From NCBI GenBank assembly GCA_036268875.1, contig DATATI010000015.1, positions 1-54,140 of the forward strand: a stretch of DNA of 54,140 nucleotides. The letters run 5' to 3'. The DNA comes from Polyangia bacterium. Lineage in GTDB: Bacteria > Myxococcota_A > Polyangia > Fen-1088. Position numbers and translations under genes: made by a program. Positions 45,246 to 54,140 of the stretch are shown here, one piece after another. The notes beneath the pieces were generated by a model. It was not told where the DNA came from. It made no database searches and saw only the letters and a program-made list of their open reading frames with translations. How positions within the stretch are numbered: the stretch's first letter is position 1; every line of letters starts with the position of its first letter.

Positions 45246-45983
45246 TCAGTAAAACACCTTCACCAGCGTCAGTCCTTGCGGTGGCGCCGTCACGCCGCCG
45301 ATGGTGCGGTCGCCGGTCTCCAGCATGCGGGCGATGATGGTGGGGGCGATGCGGCCGCGCCCGATGTCGACCAGCGTGCCGACCAGGATGCGCACCATGT
45401 TTTTCAAAAACGCGGTCGCCTCGACCTCCAGCGACAGCAAATTTTCCAGGCAGTCGACCTCCAATCGGCGGACCACGCGCACGGTGGTGCGGCGTTCGCA
45501 GTCGCTGGCGCGGAAGGCGCGAAAGTCGTGTTCGCCGCACAGAGCCTGGGCGGCGGCGCGCATGATGTCGAGATCAAGCTTCCCGCGGTAGTGCCAGCTG
45601 CGCCGGGCCCGCAGCGGCGAACGCACCAGATGGTTCCAGACCTGATAGCGATAGATTTTCCCGCGCGCCGAAAAACGAGCGTCAAAGTCGGCCGGCGCCT
45701 CGGCGACGTCCAGCAGGGCGATGTCGGGCGGCAGGATCGAATTGAGTCCGCGCAGAAGACCGAGTGTGGGGATGGCCGCCTCCAGCGTCAGGTTCGCCAC
45801 CTGGCCGGCGGCGTGCACGCCCGCGTCGGTGCGGCCGGCGCCGCGCACCAGCACGGTCTCGCCGGTCATTGCGGCGATGGCGTCCTCGATCGCACCCTGC
45901 ACCGTGCGCTGGCCGGGTTGGCGTTGCCAGCCGGCGAAGTCGGTGCCGTCGTATTCGATGAGGAAGCGGAGGTTGCGGCTCAA
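45246..45983 (-). CDS. truA: tRNA pseudouridine synthase A
   Basis: TruA makes pseudouridine at positions 38-40 of tRNA anticodon arms. The 245-residue protein begins RFLIEYDGTDFAGWQRQPGQ and contains RGAGRTDAGVHAAGQVANL with the catalytic Asp. YRYQVWNHLVRSPL and FLKNMVRILVGTLVDIGRG are further family blocks. It starts at a TTG whose last two bases overlap the TGA of the outer-membrane protein gene (TTGA), so its translation is coupled to that gene; the longer open frame upstream is a shadow. Confidence 0.93.
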   Translation of the reverse strand: MSRNLRFLIEYDGTDFAGWQRQPGQRTVQGAIEDAIAAMTGETVLVRGAGRTDAGVHAAGQVANLTLEAAIPTLGLLRGLNSILPPDIALLDVAEAPADFDARFSARGKIYRYQVWNHLVRSPLRARRSWHYRGKLDLDIMRAAAQALCGEHDFRAFRASDCERRTTVRVVRRLEVDCLENLLSLEVEATAFLKNMVRILVGTLVDIGRGRIAPTIIARMLETGDRTIGGVTAPPQGLTLVKVFY

Positions 45984-46747
45984 AACTCGAACAGTATGCC
46001 CGCCGCCCAGGTGGTGTCGCCGAGGTGGATCTTGTTCGGCTCGCCCAGGCCCGAGATGTCCGCGTGGCTGAACTCGACGAAGATGCTGGTGTGGTTCACG
46101 CCCAGCTCGTCGTCGAACGAGCGGGCGGCGTCGGGGTCGATGAAGTCCAGCACCAGCGCCAGGCCGGCCGCCACGTGCCAGCCGAACACGCCACCGCGGG
46201 CGTGACCACCGCGGGCGTCGGTGGCGATCTGCCCGTTCGCGTCGTCGATGCGCCACAAGTCATAGTCAAAACCGAATTTGCCGTAAGGCACGACCGGGAT
46301 CTGCCGCTCCTGGAACAAATAGTCGAACCGGTAAACCGCCGACAGAGAGAAAGGGATGATTTGTAAATTCGATGTATCGGCGGTCAGCCCCGAGCCGTTA
46401 GCCGCCGGGCTATCGGCGGTGGCGGAGAAGTAGCCGACGCCTGCGCCCACGGCCAGCGAGCCGACGCGGTGGAGGATCTGCCAGTCGAATTCGATCTGCG
46501 ACATCAGCCGGCTGCCGCTGCCGAAAAAAGTTTTGTAAGGGGTGCGGCCGGGCGTACTGAACTCCGAATCGATGTCCGGCGTGTAGGGACCGAAGCGCAC
46601 CTCGAAGGCGAAGTTTTGTGAGCTGCGGTATTGCTTGGCCTCGTCGGGCAGCATCGGCTGCGCCAGCGCCCGCGCCGTCGGGAGGGTCAGGGCGGCGGTC
46701 CCCAGCGCGATCGACAGCGCCGTGGCCCGCAGAAATTGCCCGGTCAT
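45980..46747 (-). CDS. outer-membrane beta-barrel-like protein
   Basis: A signal peptide (about residues 1-29, ending ARALAQ) precedes a 226-residue mature part of alternating hydrophobic and polar residues, such as FAFEVRFGPYTPDID and LAVGAGVGYFSAT. It ends in AGILFEF, a C-terminal Phe as required for outer-membrane barrel assembly. FQERQIPVVPYGKFGFDYDLW and FVEFSHADISGLG are further candidate strands. The substrate or partner is unknown. Its ATG overlaps the stop of the MYXO-CTERM-like gene (ATGA), and truA follows by TTGA overlap. Confidence 0.7.
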   Translation of the reverse strand: MTGQFLRATALSIALGTAALTLPTARALAQPMLPDEAKQYRSSQNFAFEVRFGPYTPDIDSEFSTPGRTPYKTFFGSGSRLMSQIEFDWQILHRVGSLAVGAGVGYFSATADSPAANGSGLTADTSNLQIIPFSLSAVYRFDYLFQERQIPVVPYGKFGFDYDLWRIDDANGQIATDARGGHARGGVFGWHVAAGLALVLDFIDPDAARSFDDELGVNHTSIFVEFSHADISGLGEPNKIHLGDTTWAAGILFEF

Positions 46748-48063
46748 GGCCGCCTTCGCCGCCGCCGGGCCGCCAGCAGCACGGCGGCCGACGCCACGCC
46801 CAGCGCGGGGAAGGCCATCCAACCGCGCCCGGACGACGACCCCGGCGGCACCGCGCAGTATCCGCCTGCATCGCTGCCCGGTTGCATGTTCCCACCTGGC
46901 ATCGACGGATCAGAGTTGCGGTACTTGCTATAGAAGTCGTCGCTTTCCAGCGGTTTCCCGAAGACGTCGGGTTCCGTCAGGCTGGGGTTCTTGTGCTTGT
47001 CGATGGTCACCACGCTGACCCGGTACCAGATGTCGTTCTGCAAAATCTTCACCCGGGCCGAGGTCGCCGCCGCCGACAGAAGATCGGAGCAGAGAAAAGC
47101 CGGATCCAGGCTGGCCACGCTTTGGCCGGCGGGAAACTTGTCCGGGCAGTTGGTGGTGGGCGTCTCGAAGTTGGGCTTGTAGTCGCCGGTGTCGAAGACC
47201 TGAAACTGGCCGGCACGGTCGCAAAAGATCTGGTAGCCAAGGATGCCGCTGGTATCCGAGGTGGCGGGGACCGACGTCCAGTTGACCACCACGGCTTCGT
47301 TGCCCCCGCGGGCGCTCACCGGATCGGGCGCCGGCGGTGGCGACAGATCCAGCGGGATCTGCAGGCTGGTCCCCAACGTGAACGTGCCGGTGCCGGTCTG
47401 ATCAACCAGCAGGAAAATCGTCTGTACGGTCAGTTGCTCCGATTGCACGCACGGATCGTTGCTGACGGTGGTGCCGCCGGTTCCTACCGTGATGATGCCG
47501 CCGTCCGCGTCGATGGTCGGCACGGTGCCGTTCCCGTGGATCTGGCTCAAGACCTTGGCGGTGGTGGGAAATGTTTGGCCTCCGGCGGCGGCGAAAGCCG
47601 GCAGCGTTCCCGATCCCAGAAGGTCGCACTGACTTTCGCGGAACGGAGGCTGCTGATCGCAAGAGACCCCCACCCAGACCTGGTACGACCCGGTGGTGAT
47701 GAGCGGGCGCTTGGCCACGCCGCTGGTGCTGAGCGCGGCGAAGACGTATGTCGGTCGTTCGCACTCGCAGTTGGCCTGGTTGAAATAGGTCAGAAGGTCA
47801 TAGGTGGTCAGGTTGACGTTCTGGGTGCCCTGTACCCCGATGAAGAAGTCGTCGGTGCCCAGCGTGCCGACGGTGCCGATGGTGCCACCGGTGCCGGCGA
47901 CCTGGGCACGCGCCGGGCGGGCCGCCAGGAAAAATCCCGCGGCGAAAAGAAAAATAGCCGCCGTTCTGGCCCCCTGAAATCTCACGGCCACAGTCGTCTG
48001 CAAACGTGGTGCCCCGGCGTTGTCCCGGAACGACGTCGGCCCTGAGGGCTCATTTGTCGACAT
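46744..48063 (-). CDS. exported protein with a MYXO-CTERM-like sorting tail
   Basis: After an N-terminal signal (AAIFLFAAGFFLAARPARAQ) the protein has a beta-rich region with paired cysteines (NCECERP, SCDQQPPF, SQCDLLG). A fibronectin-III-like segment follows (PDPVSARGGNEAVVVNWTSV ... YRVSVVTIDKHKN). The C-terminus has GGYCAVPPG, a membrane helix WMAFPALGVASAAVLLAA, and six arginines: the Cys-helix-Arg layout of MYXO-CTERM tags, which direct cleavage and surface anchoring in myxobacteria. I chose the ATG at 48063 with TACCCT 11 bases upstream; an ATG four codons earlier is possible. It heads a coupled unit with the outer-membrane protein and truA. Confidence 0.7.
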   Translation of the reverse strand: MSTNEPSGPTSFRDNAGAPRLQTTVAVRFQGARTAAIFLFAAGFFLAARPARAQVAGTGGTIGTVGTLGTDDFFIGVQGTQNVNLTTYDLLTYFNQANCECERPTYVFAALSTSGVAKRPLITTGSYQVWVGVSCDQQPPFRESQCDLLGSGTLPAFAAAGGQTFPTTAKVLSQIHGNGTVPTIDADGGIITVGTGGTTVSNDPCVQSEQLTVQTIFLLVDQTGTGTFTLGTSLQIPLDLSPPPAPDPVSARGGNEAVVVNWTSVPATSDTSGILGYQIFCDRAGQFQVFDTGDYKPNFETPTTNCPDKFPAGQSVASLDPAFLCSDLLSAAATSARVKILQNDIWYRVSVVTIDKHKNPSLTEPDVFGKPLESDDFYSKYRNSDPSMPGGNMQPGSDAGGYCAVPPGSSSGRGWMAFPALGVASAAVLLAARRRRRRP

Positions 48064-48074
48064 GGCTCGAAGCA

Positions 48075-48080
48075 AGGGTA
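48075..48080 (-). promoter_or_regulatory. -10-like TACCCT before the MYXO-CTERM-like gene
   Basis: TACCCT ends 11 bases before the ATG at 48063; no Shine-Dalgarno site is visible. Confidence 0.3.
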
Positions 48081-48143
48081 GGGCGTGACATTTTGGCAGG
48101 AGCGCGTGCGTATCCTAGCAAAGACTCGCCAGAAGCGCGGTGG

Positions 48144-50401
<2,258 letters not shown>

Positions 50402-50405
<4 letters not shown>

Positions 50406-51499
50406 CCGCGGCGCTCCAGCGGTTGTGGGGTGCCGCGCTGGTTCTGCGCCTCGGCCGGGCGGCCCGGGCGGATGCGAATGCAGGGCCCAGGCGCCGTCGG
50501 CAACTCGTTGTTGGCCGCGTCGGCGCCGGCGCTGGCCACGTCGATCAAGGCCAGCGCGCGCATGATGCGGGTGTTCTGGCCTGGCCCGCGCGCGCCGGCG
50601 ATTTGCAGGCCGCGCGCCAGGAAGGTCACGCGGTAGCCGCGCCGCAAAAGCTCGGCCGACACCGATGCCGCCAGCGAGACCGCCTCCTCGAAGGCTTCGG
50701 GGCTGCCGCCGTCGTCCGCGGTGCCCGGCATTGAGTTGTCGAACAGCACCGTCGCCGTCAGGCCCTCGTCGTCTTCGTTCTCGCGCACGAAGGGCATTCC
50801 ACGGCGGGCCGACGTGCGCCAGTGGATGTCACGCGGGTCGTCGCCGTGGCGGAAATCGCGCAGGCCGAAGAAATCGCCGCCGCGGCTGCGCCAGCGCATG
50901 CGGCCGCGCCCGTGCTCGGCCGGCAAGCCGCGCAGCAACTGGTCCGGTACTGGCACCAGCGCCGGATAGATGATCAGCTCGGCTGGGTCGGTGACGTCGC
51001 GCGATTTCTGGATCAGGCCAAAGGGAAATTTCGTCGACAGGCGCAACCCCGACAGGTGCTGGCGGCCGCGGCGGGGCATCATGTGCCGGTACGCCGTCTC
51101 CTGCGTGCGGCCGGCCGGCAGCTTCAGGAAGTAGCAGCGCTTTTCGATCGGGCGGCCGTCCATCAGGTCCTCCACCTCGACTGAGAAGGACGGGATGCGG
51201 CGTTTGCCGTTGGTGAGCGCGATGCCCATCAAATAGGGCGCGCGGGCGTGGATGTTGGTTGGCGGGCTGCGGCGGACTTCCAGGCTGCGCAGGCACAGCT
51301 CGGACAGGACGCCGCTGGCCAGGATCAGGCACAGCATCATTCCCCAGACCAGAAACAAAAGATTGAGGCCGGCGTTGATGGCGGCCAGGCCGATGAGCAG
51401 CGTGGCCATCAAGAACCACCAGCCTTCACGGGTGGGTGGAAAGCGCCGGCGCGGCTTCAGCCACGTCCACACGCGCCCGAGGAACGCAGATAGCGTCAC
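50402..51499 (-). CDS. DUF58 (von Willebrand A-like) membrane protein
   Basis: Two membrane helices near the N-terminus (LMATLLIGLAAINAGLNLLF, VWGMMLCLILASGVL) are followed by a beta domain. The DUF58 signature GDFFGLRDFRHGDDPRDIHW comes next, with RTSARRGMPFVRENEDD, then a vWA-like part with VLFDNSMPG. DUF58 proteins pair with MoxR ATPases and are thought to help assemble or activate membrane complexes. The gene starts at a GTG five bases after the moxR stop and its stop overlaps the transglutaminase start (GTGA). Confidence 0.88.
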
Positions 51500-51504
51500 G
51501 CGCG

Positions 51505-52482
51505 TCAGCCCGGCGCGGGGAGGCGTTCCAGGATTTCGACCAGGATGCGCTCGGCGTCCAGGCGCGAACGCCCCAGCGAATCCGAGTGCGCGGCCACCAC
51601 CAAGCGATGCGCCAGCACCGGCACTGCCAGCGCCTTCAGATCGTCGGGCAGCACGTATTCGCGGCCGTCGGCCAGGGCGGCGGCGCGGGCGGCGTTGCGC
51701 CAGGACAGCTCGCCGCGGGGCGAGACCCCGAGCGCCAGGTGCGGCGATTTTCGGGTCTCGCGCGCCACCGCCACGATGTACTCCGCCAGCTCCGCTTCCA
51801 GGTGCACGCGATCCGCCGCGTCCTGCAGCGCACGGATGTCACCCACGCGCAGGACCGGCGACAGCTGTTCCAGTGTCTCGCCGGCGCGCCCCGGCGCTTC
51901 CATCAAGATGCGTTTTTCGTCGTCCGCCGACGGATAGTCCATGCGAATGCGCACCAGGAACCGATCCATCTGCGATTCGGGCAGCGGGTAGGTGCCGTAG
52001 TGCTCTTCGGGGTTCTGGGTGGCGACCACCAGGAACGGCGCCTCCAGCGGATAGGTCCGCCCGTCGACCGACACCTGGGAATCGCTCATCGCTTCCAGCA
52101 GCGCGCTTTGCGTGCGCGGCGTGGTGCGGTTGATCTCGTCGGCCAGCACGATGTTGGCGAAGATGGCCCCGCGGTGAAATTCGAACTGTCCGCTCTTCTG
52201 ATCCAGCACCGACACCCCGACGATGTCCGATGGAAGCAGGTCACTGGTGAACTGGATGCGGTGAAAGGTCCCGCCAATCGAGGTGGCCAGCGCCCGCGCC
52301 AGCGTGGTCTTGCCCACCCCCGGCACGTCTTCGATCAGCAGGTGCCCGCGCGCCACCAGCGTGGTCACCGCGTGCCGGATGGCTTGGGGCTTGCCCCGAA
52401 TTACCCGCGCCACATTCGCTTCCAGCGCCGCAACGAGCTCGGCCGGGGTCGCCCCCCGCTCACGCGCAATAGCCGTACTCAT
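51505..52482 (-). CDS. MoxR-family AAA+ ATPase
   Basis: The 325-residue protein has Walker [19 protein letters not shown], Walker [14 protein letters not shown], sensor 1 [20 protein letters not shown], an Arg-finger region [15 protein letters not shown], and the C-terminal lid domain with [17 protein letters not shown]. MoxR ATPases act as chaperones for vWA-domain partners, here the DUF58 protein next in the operon. The ATG at 52482 is nine bases from a TATACT box. Confidence 0.93.
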   Translation of the reverse strand: MSTAIARERGATPAELVAALEANVARVIRGKPQAIRHAVTTLVARGHLLIEDVPGVGKTTLARALATSIGGTFHRIQFTSDLLPSDIVGVSVLDQKSGQFEFHRGAIFANIVLADEINRTTPRTQSALLEAMSDSQVSVDGRTYPLEAPFLVVATQNPEEHYGTYPLPESQMDRFLVRIRMDYPSADDEKRILMEAPGRAGETLEQLSPVLRVGDIRALQDAADRVHLEAELAEYIVAVARETRKSPHLALGVSPRGELSWRNAARAAALADGREYVLPDDLKALAVPVLAHRLVVAAHSDSLGRSRLDAERILVEILERLPAPG

Positions 52483-52491
52483 CTCCGGACC

Positions 52492-52497
52492 AGTATA
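52492..52497 (-). promoter_or_regulatory. -10 TATACT before moxR
   Basis: TATACT matches the -10 consensus at five of six positions and ends nine bases before the ATG at 52482. GGAG touches the ATG directly, too close to act as a Shine-Dalgarno site. Confidence 0.5.
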
Positions 52498-52533
52498 ACA
52501 TTGCGCGCCCGGGGCTGATACCGGCCGGCTTCG

Positions 52534-53733
52534 CTAGCGAAAAAGCGGTTGCAAATGAGGAAGGGCGCGAAGCTGCCTGAGGAAGTCGGTTTCCTGGTCG
52601 GCGGCGGCGATTTTTTTGCCTTCCAGCGCGGCCGCCAAGGCTTCCTCGCGTCGGGGCGTGAACGACGGCAAGCCGAGCAGGTTCGGCTCCCAGGGGCCGC
52701 TGGCCAACTGCAGCCGCGCCGCCACGGTCGAAAGCTTGGCCAACCAGGTGGCGACCTGCCGCGCCGGCGGGACGGCGGCAGTGTAGGCGGCAACCAGGGA
52801 CAAGACGTCCTCTCGTCGGTGGGCGTTCAGGAGGACGGCCAGCAAGAAGCGCAGGTCGGGATCGTGAACCATCGTGCGCCGGGACTTAAGAAAGTGAAGC
52901 CTCTCCGCGGCGCTGATCCAGTCGAAGAACAATTGTCGCGCACTCGGATCCCGGACGCGGTCAATCAACCTCGCCAGACGGGTGCGATCGCGAAGCTTGT
53001 TACACGAACTGATGACGGTGAAAGCGGTGTGCAGATCGGAGCGAGCGACAAACGAGCCCACCTGATCGTCAAAAGAGGGGTCGTCGGTCAGGCGGAGGAG
53101 CTCGATGATCTGTATCCACCTCTCTAACGCTTCATCGTCGAAAAACGGATTGTGTGCGATTCCCGGCGGCAAATACGCGAGCTGCGCACCGGACCGGGCG
53201 TTTGGCGAAGTCCGGACGACCAAACTGACGGTGGGTCTGTGGAGGTGAAACAGTGAGTGGATGAACGACGGGCCCGCCATAATCGGACGGATGTCTCCCT
53301 GGCGGAGAAAACGGGAGCCAATAACAGTGAGATCGCCGAAGCAAAGTTGATCTCCAACATTTCGGATGGGTTGAAATTGAAAGGCGGTTTCGATGCTGGA
53401 GCCCGCCAGCACCTGGAACGCGCCCGAGAAACCGTGGTCGTGAATGCTGGTTGTGCCGTCGACCCAGAACAGCGCGTCTATGTGGAACCTTCGGGAACGA
53501 AAAACGGTGACTGGCGGTTGGCCAAAGTTCGCCTTCCGATCCATCTGTGCGGGCAGCGTGGGTGGTGAAGACAAAGCCCACCGAACGATGGCGTCTGGCG
53601 ACAGGCAACTATGGAGCTGTGTTTTCTCGAGAACGCGAACACAGATGTCGGCGAACGGTCCTGCCTCGTAGTCGTTGGCCGACCACGTCGCTTCGATCTC
53701 CTCGCCGAGTGACTGGACGGCCGCTATCGTCAC
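52534..53733 (-). CDS. cupin-like (cysteine dioxygenase-type) protein divergent from a PqqD-like gene
   Basis: The N-terminal half contains FHIDALFWVDGTTSIHDHGF, whose HDH forms a cupin metal site. The matching C-terminal motif FIHSLFHLHRPTVSLVVRT supplies a third His. This layout resembles cysteine dioxygenase-type cupins, so an iron-dependent oxygenase is possible. The C-terminal 200 residues are helical, with DLRFLLAVLLNAHRREDVL, and are not recognised. The GTG start at 53733 lies seven bases from a TAAGGT box. It is divergent from a PqqD-like gene, which suggests a role in peptide modification or its control. Codon use looks less GC-biased than in moxR by eye. Family assignment is tentative. 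Confidence 0.55.
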   Translation of the reverse strand: MTIAAVQSLGEEIEATWSANDYEAGPFADICVRVLEKTQLHSCLSPDAIVRWALSSPPTLPAQMDRKANFGQPPVTVFRSRRFHIDALFWVDGTTSIHDHGFSGAFQVLAGSSIETAFQFQPIRNVGDQLCFGDLTVIGSRFLRQGDIRPIMAGPSFIHSLFHLHRPTVSLVVRTSPNARSGAQLAYLPPGIAHNPFFDDEALERWIQIIELLRLTDDPSFDDQVGSFVARSDLHTAFTVISSCNKLRDRTRLARLIDRVRDPSARQLFFDWISAAERLHFLKSRRTMVHDPDLRFLLAVLLNAHRREDVLSLVAAYTAAVPPARQVATWLAKLSTVAARLQLASGPWEPNLLGLPSFTPRREEALAAALEGKKIAAADQETDFLRQLRALPHLQPLFR

Positions 53734-53740
53734 ATTTTCG

Positions 53741-53746
53741 ACCTTA
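53741..53746 (-). promoter_or_regulatory. -10-like TAAGGT before the cupin gene
   Basis: TAAGGT ends seven bases before the GTG at 53733 on the minus strand; no Shine-Dalgarno site. Confidence 0.35.
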
Positions 53747-53806
53747 ACATGGGCGTTCTCGTTTTCGCGTCAGGCCGCTGGTCGCCGGACGGCAGAGATG
53801 GTTGCC

Positions 53807-53822
53807 TTGACAGGAAACCTGT
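53807..53822 (+). promoter_or_regulatory. TTGACA with overlapping inverted repeat before the PqqD-like gene
   Basis: TTGACA (53807-53812) is a perfect -35 match, but the -10 at the right distance (CAAACT) is poor. ACAGG-AAA-CCTGT (53810-53822) overlaps it and could be an operator. Confidence 0.35.
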
Positions 53823-53847
53823 CGGTCGCCAAACTCGCCCACTGCTC

Positions 53848-54135
53848 ATGGCCATCGGTGCCGACCGATCTTGGACGGTGAATCCGCTCGTCAGCGCAGC
53901 GCCGATGGACGCGGGCGTGGTTCTGATTGATGCGGCCACCGGCGAGTGTTTTGAATTGAATCGCGTTGGAACGGAGATCTGGACTGCCTTGCAAGGCGGA
54001 ACGCCACCCACGCAAATAGCCGCAGACTTGGCGGACCGATATGGCGTGCCGCTGGCGCAGGTCGCGGCGGACGTGGACCGGCTTTTCGAACAGATGATCG
54101 CCCGCGGGATTCTGCGCGTCGCCGTCGATCGATGA
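53848..54135 (+). CDS. PqqD-family protein (RiPP recognition element type)
   Basis: The 95-residue protein reads WTVNPLVSAAPMDAGVVLID, then ATGECFELNRVGTEIWTALQ, then TPPTQIAADLADRYGVPLAQ and VDRLFEQMIARGILRV. This is the full PqqD pattern: three strands, then a winged-helix-like bundle. Stand-alone PqqD proteins bind the leader of a precursor peptide and deliver it to modifying enzymes. I chose the ATG at 53848, which starts just before the domain; the frame is open back to an ATG at 53749. The precursor and the modifying enzyme would lie beyond the window edge five bases further on. Confidence 0.75.
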   Translation: MAIGADRSWTVNPLVSAAPMDAGVVLIDAATGECFELNRVGTEIWTALQGGTPPTQIAADLADRYGVPLAQVAADVDRLFEQMIARGILRVAVDR

Positions 54136-54140
54136 CGTCC

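Overview
The window is GC-rich and densely packed and looks like a chromosomal segment of a Myxococcota (myxobacterial or deltaproteobacterial-type) genome. The evidence is a MYXO-CTERM-like sorting tail, a Peptidase_Mx-type metalloprotease, a Ser/Thr kinase and a TPR protein each carrying a PEGA-like domain, a GspE-N/HEAT hybrid, FHA proteins, and many lipoproteins with Gly/Ser/Asp-rich linkers after the lipobox Cys. No species can be named from the sequence alone.

Layout. 1-2240: remains of a mobile element (5'-cut IS66 transposase, a winged-helix protein, a twice-frameshifted tyrosine recombinase) lying against the 3' end of a tRNA-Leu(GAG). 2283-8656: zinc metallopeptidase, CPBP protease, then leftward genes for a TonB-like protein, a GcvR-like double-ACT protein, a TPR/PEGA protein and a lipoprotein. 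8839-16664: a 1226-residue lipoprotein with about ten Calx-beta-like repeats, a PEGA kinase, and two paralogous lipoproteins. 16815-22214: murB divergent from bioA, an MFS transporter that lost an internal segment, and two more lipoproteins. 22419-24400: tgt overlapping an MnmC-like methyltransferase gene, both concerned with tRNA wobble bases. 24414-26299: a GT39 mannosyltransferase-like pair. 26512-32855: comEC, a lipoprotein, a double-FHA membrane protein, ffh. 32932-39646: GspE-N/HEAT protein, RDD protein, rsmE, prmA, a Cys/Met-type PLP enzyme, rpsU, a 62-residue conserved-looking gene, nadK. 39705-48063: recN, M23 peptidase, a small membrane protein, pssA and plsC (divergent phospholipid genes), truA, an outer-membrane protein, and the MYXO-CTERM-like protein. 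48144-52482: moxR, DUF58 and transglutaminase genes as an operon. 52534-54135: a cupin protein divergent from a PqqD-like protein, cut off by the window edge.

Two results stand out. First, at least 16 genes have a TANNNT hexamer 6-11 bases before the start codon and usually no Shine-Dalgarno sequence. This suggests widespread leaderless transcription, whereas a smaller set (the Calx-beta gene, rpsU, the 62-residue gene, recN, one lipoprotein) has clear Shine-Dalgarno sites. Second, the cupin/PqqD pair at the right edge is the best candidate for a poorly described peptide-modification (RiPP-type) system. Many neighbours overlap by ATGA, GTGA or TTGA, so translational coupling is common. No CRISPR array and no rRNA gene was seen, and no gene-free stretch exceeds about 300 bases.
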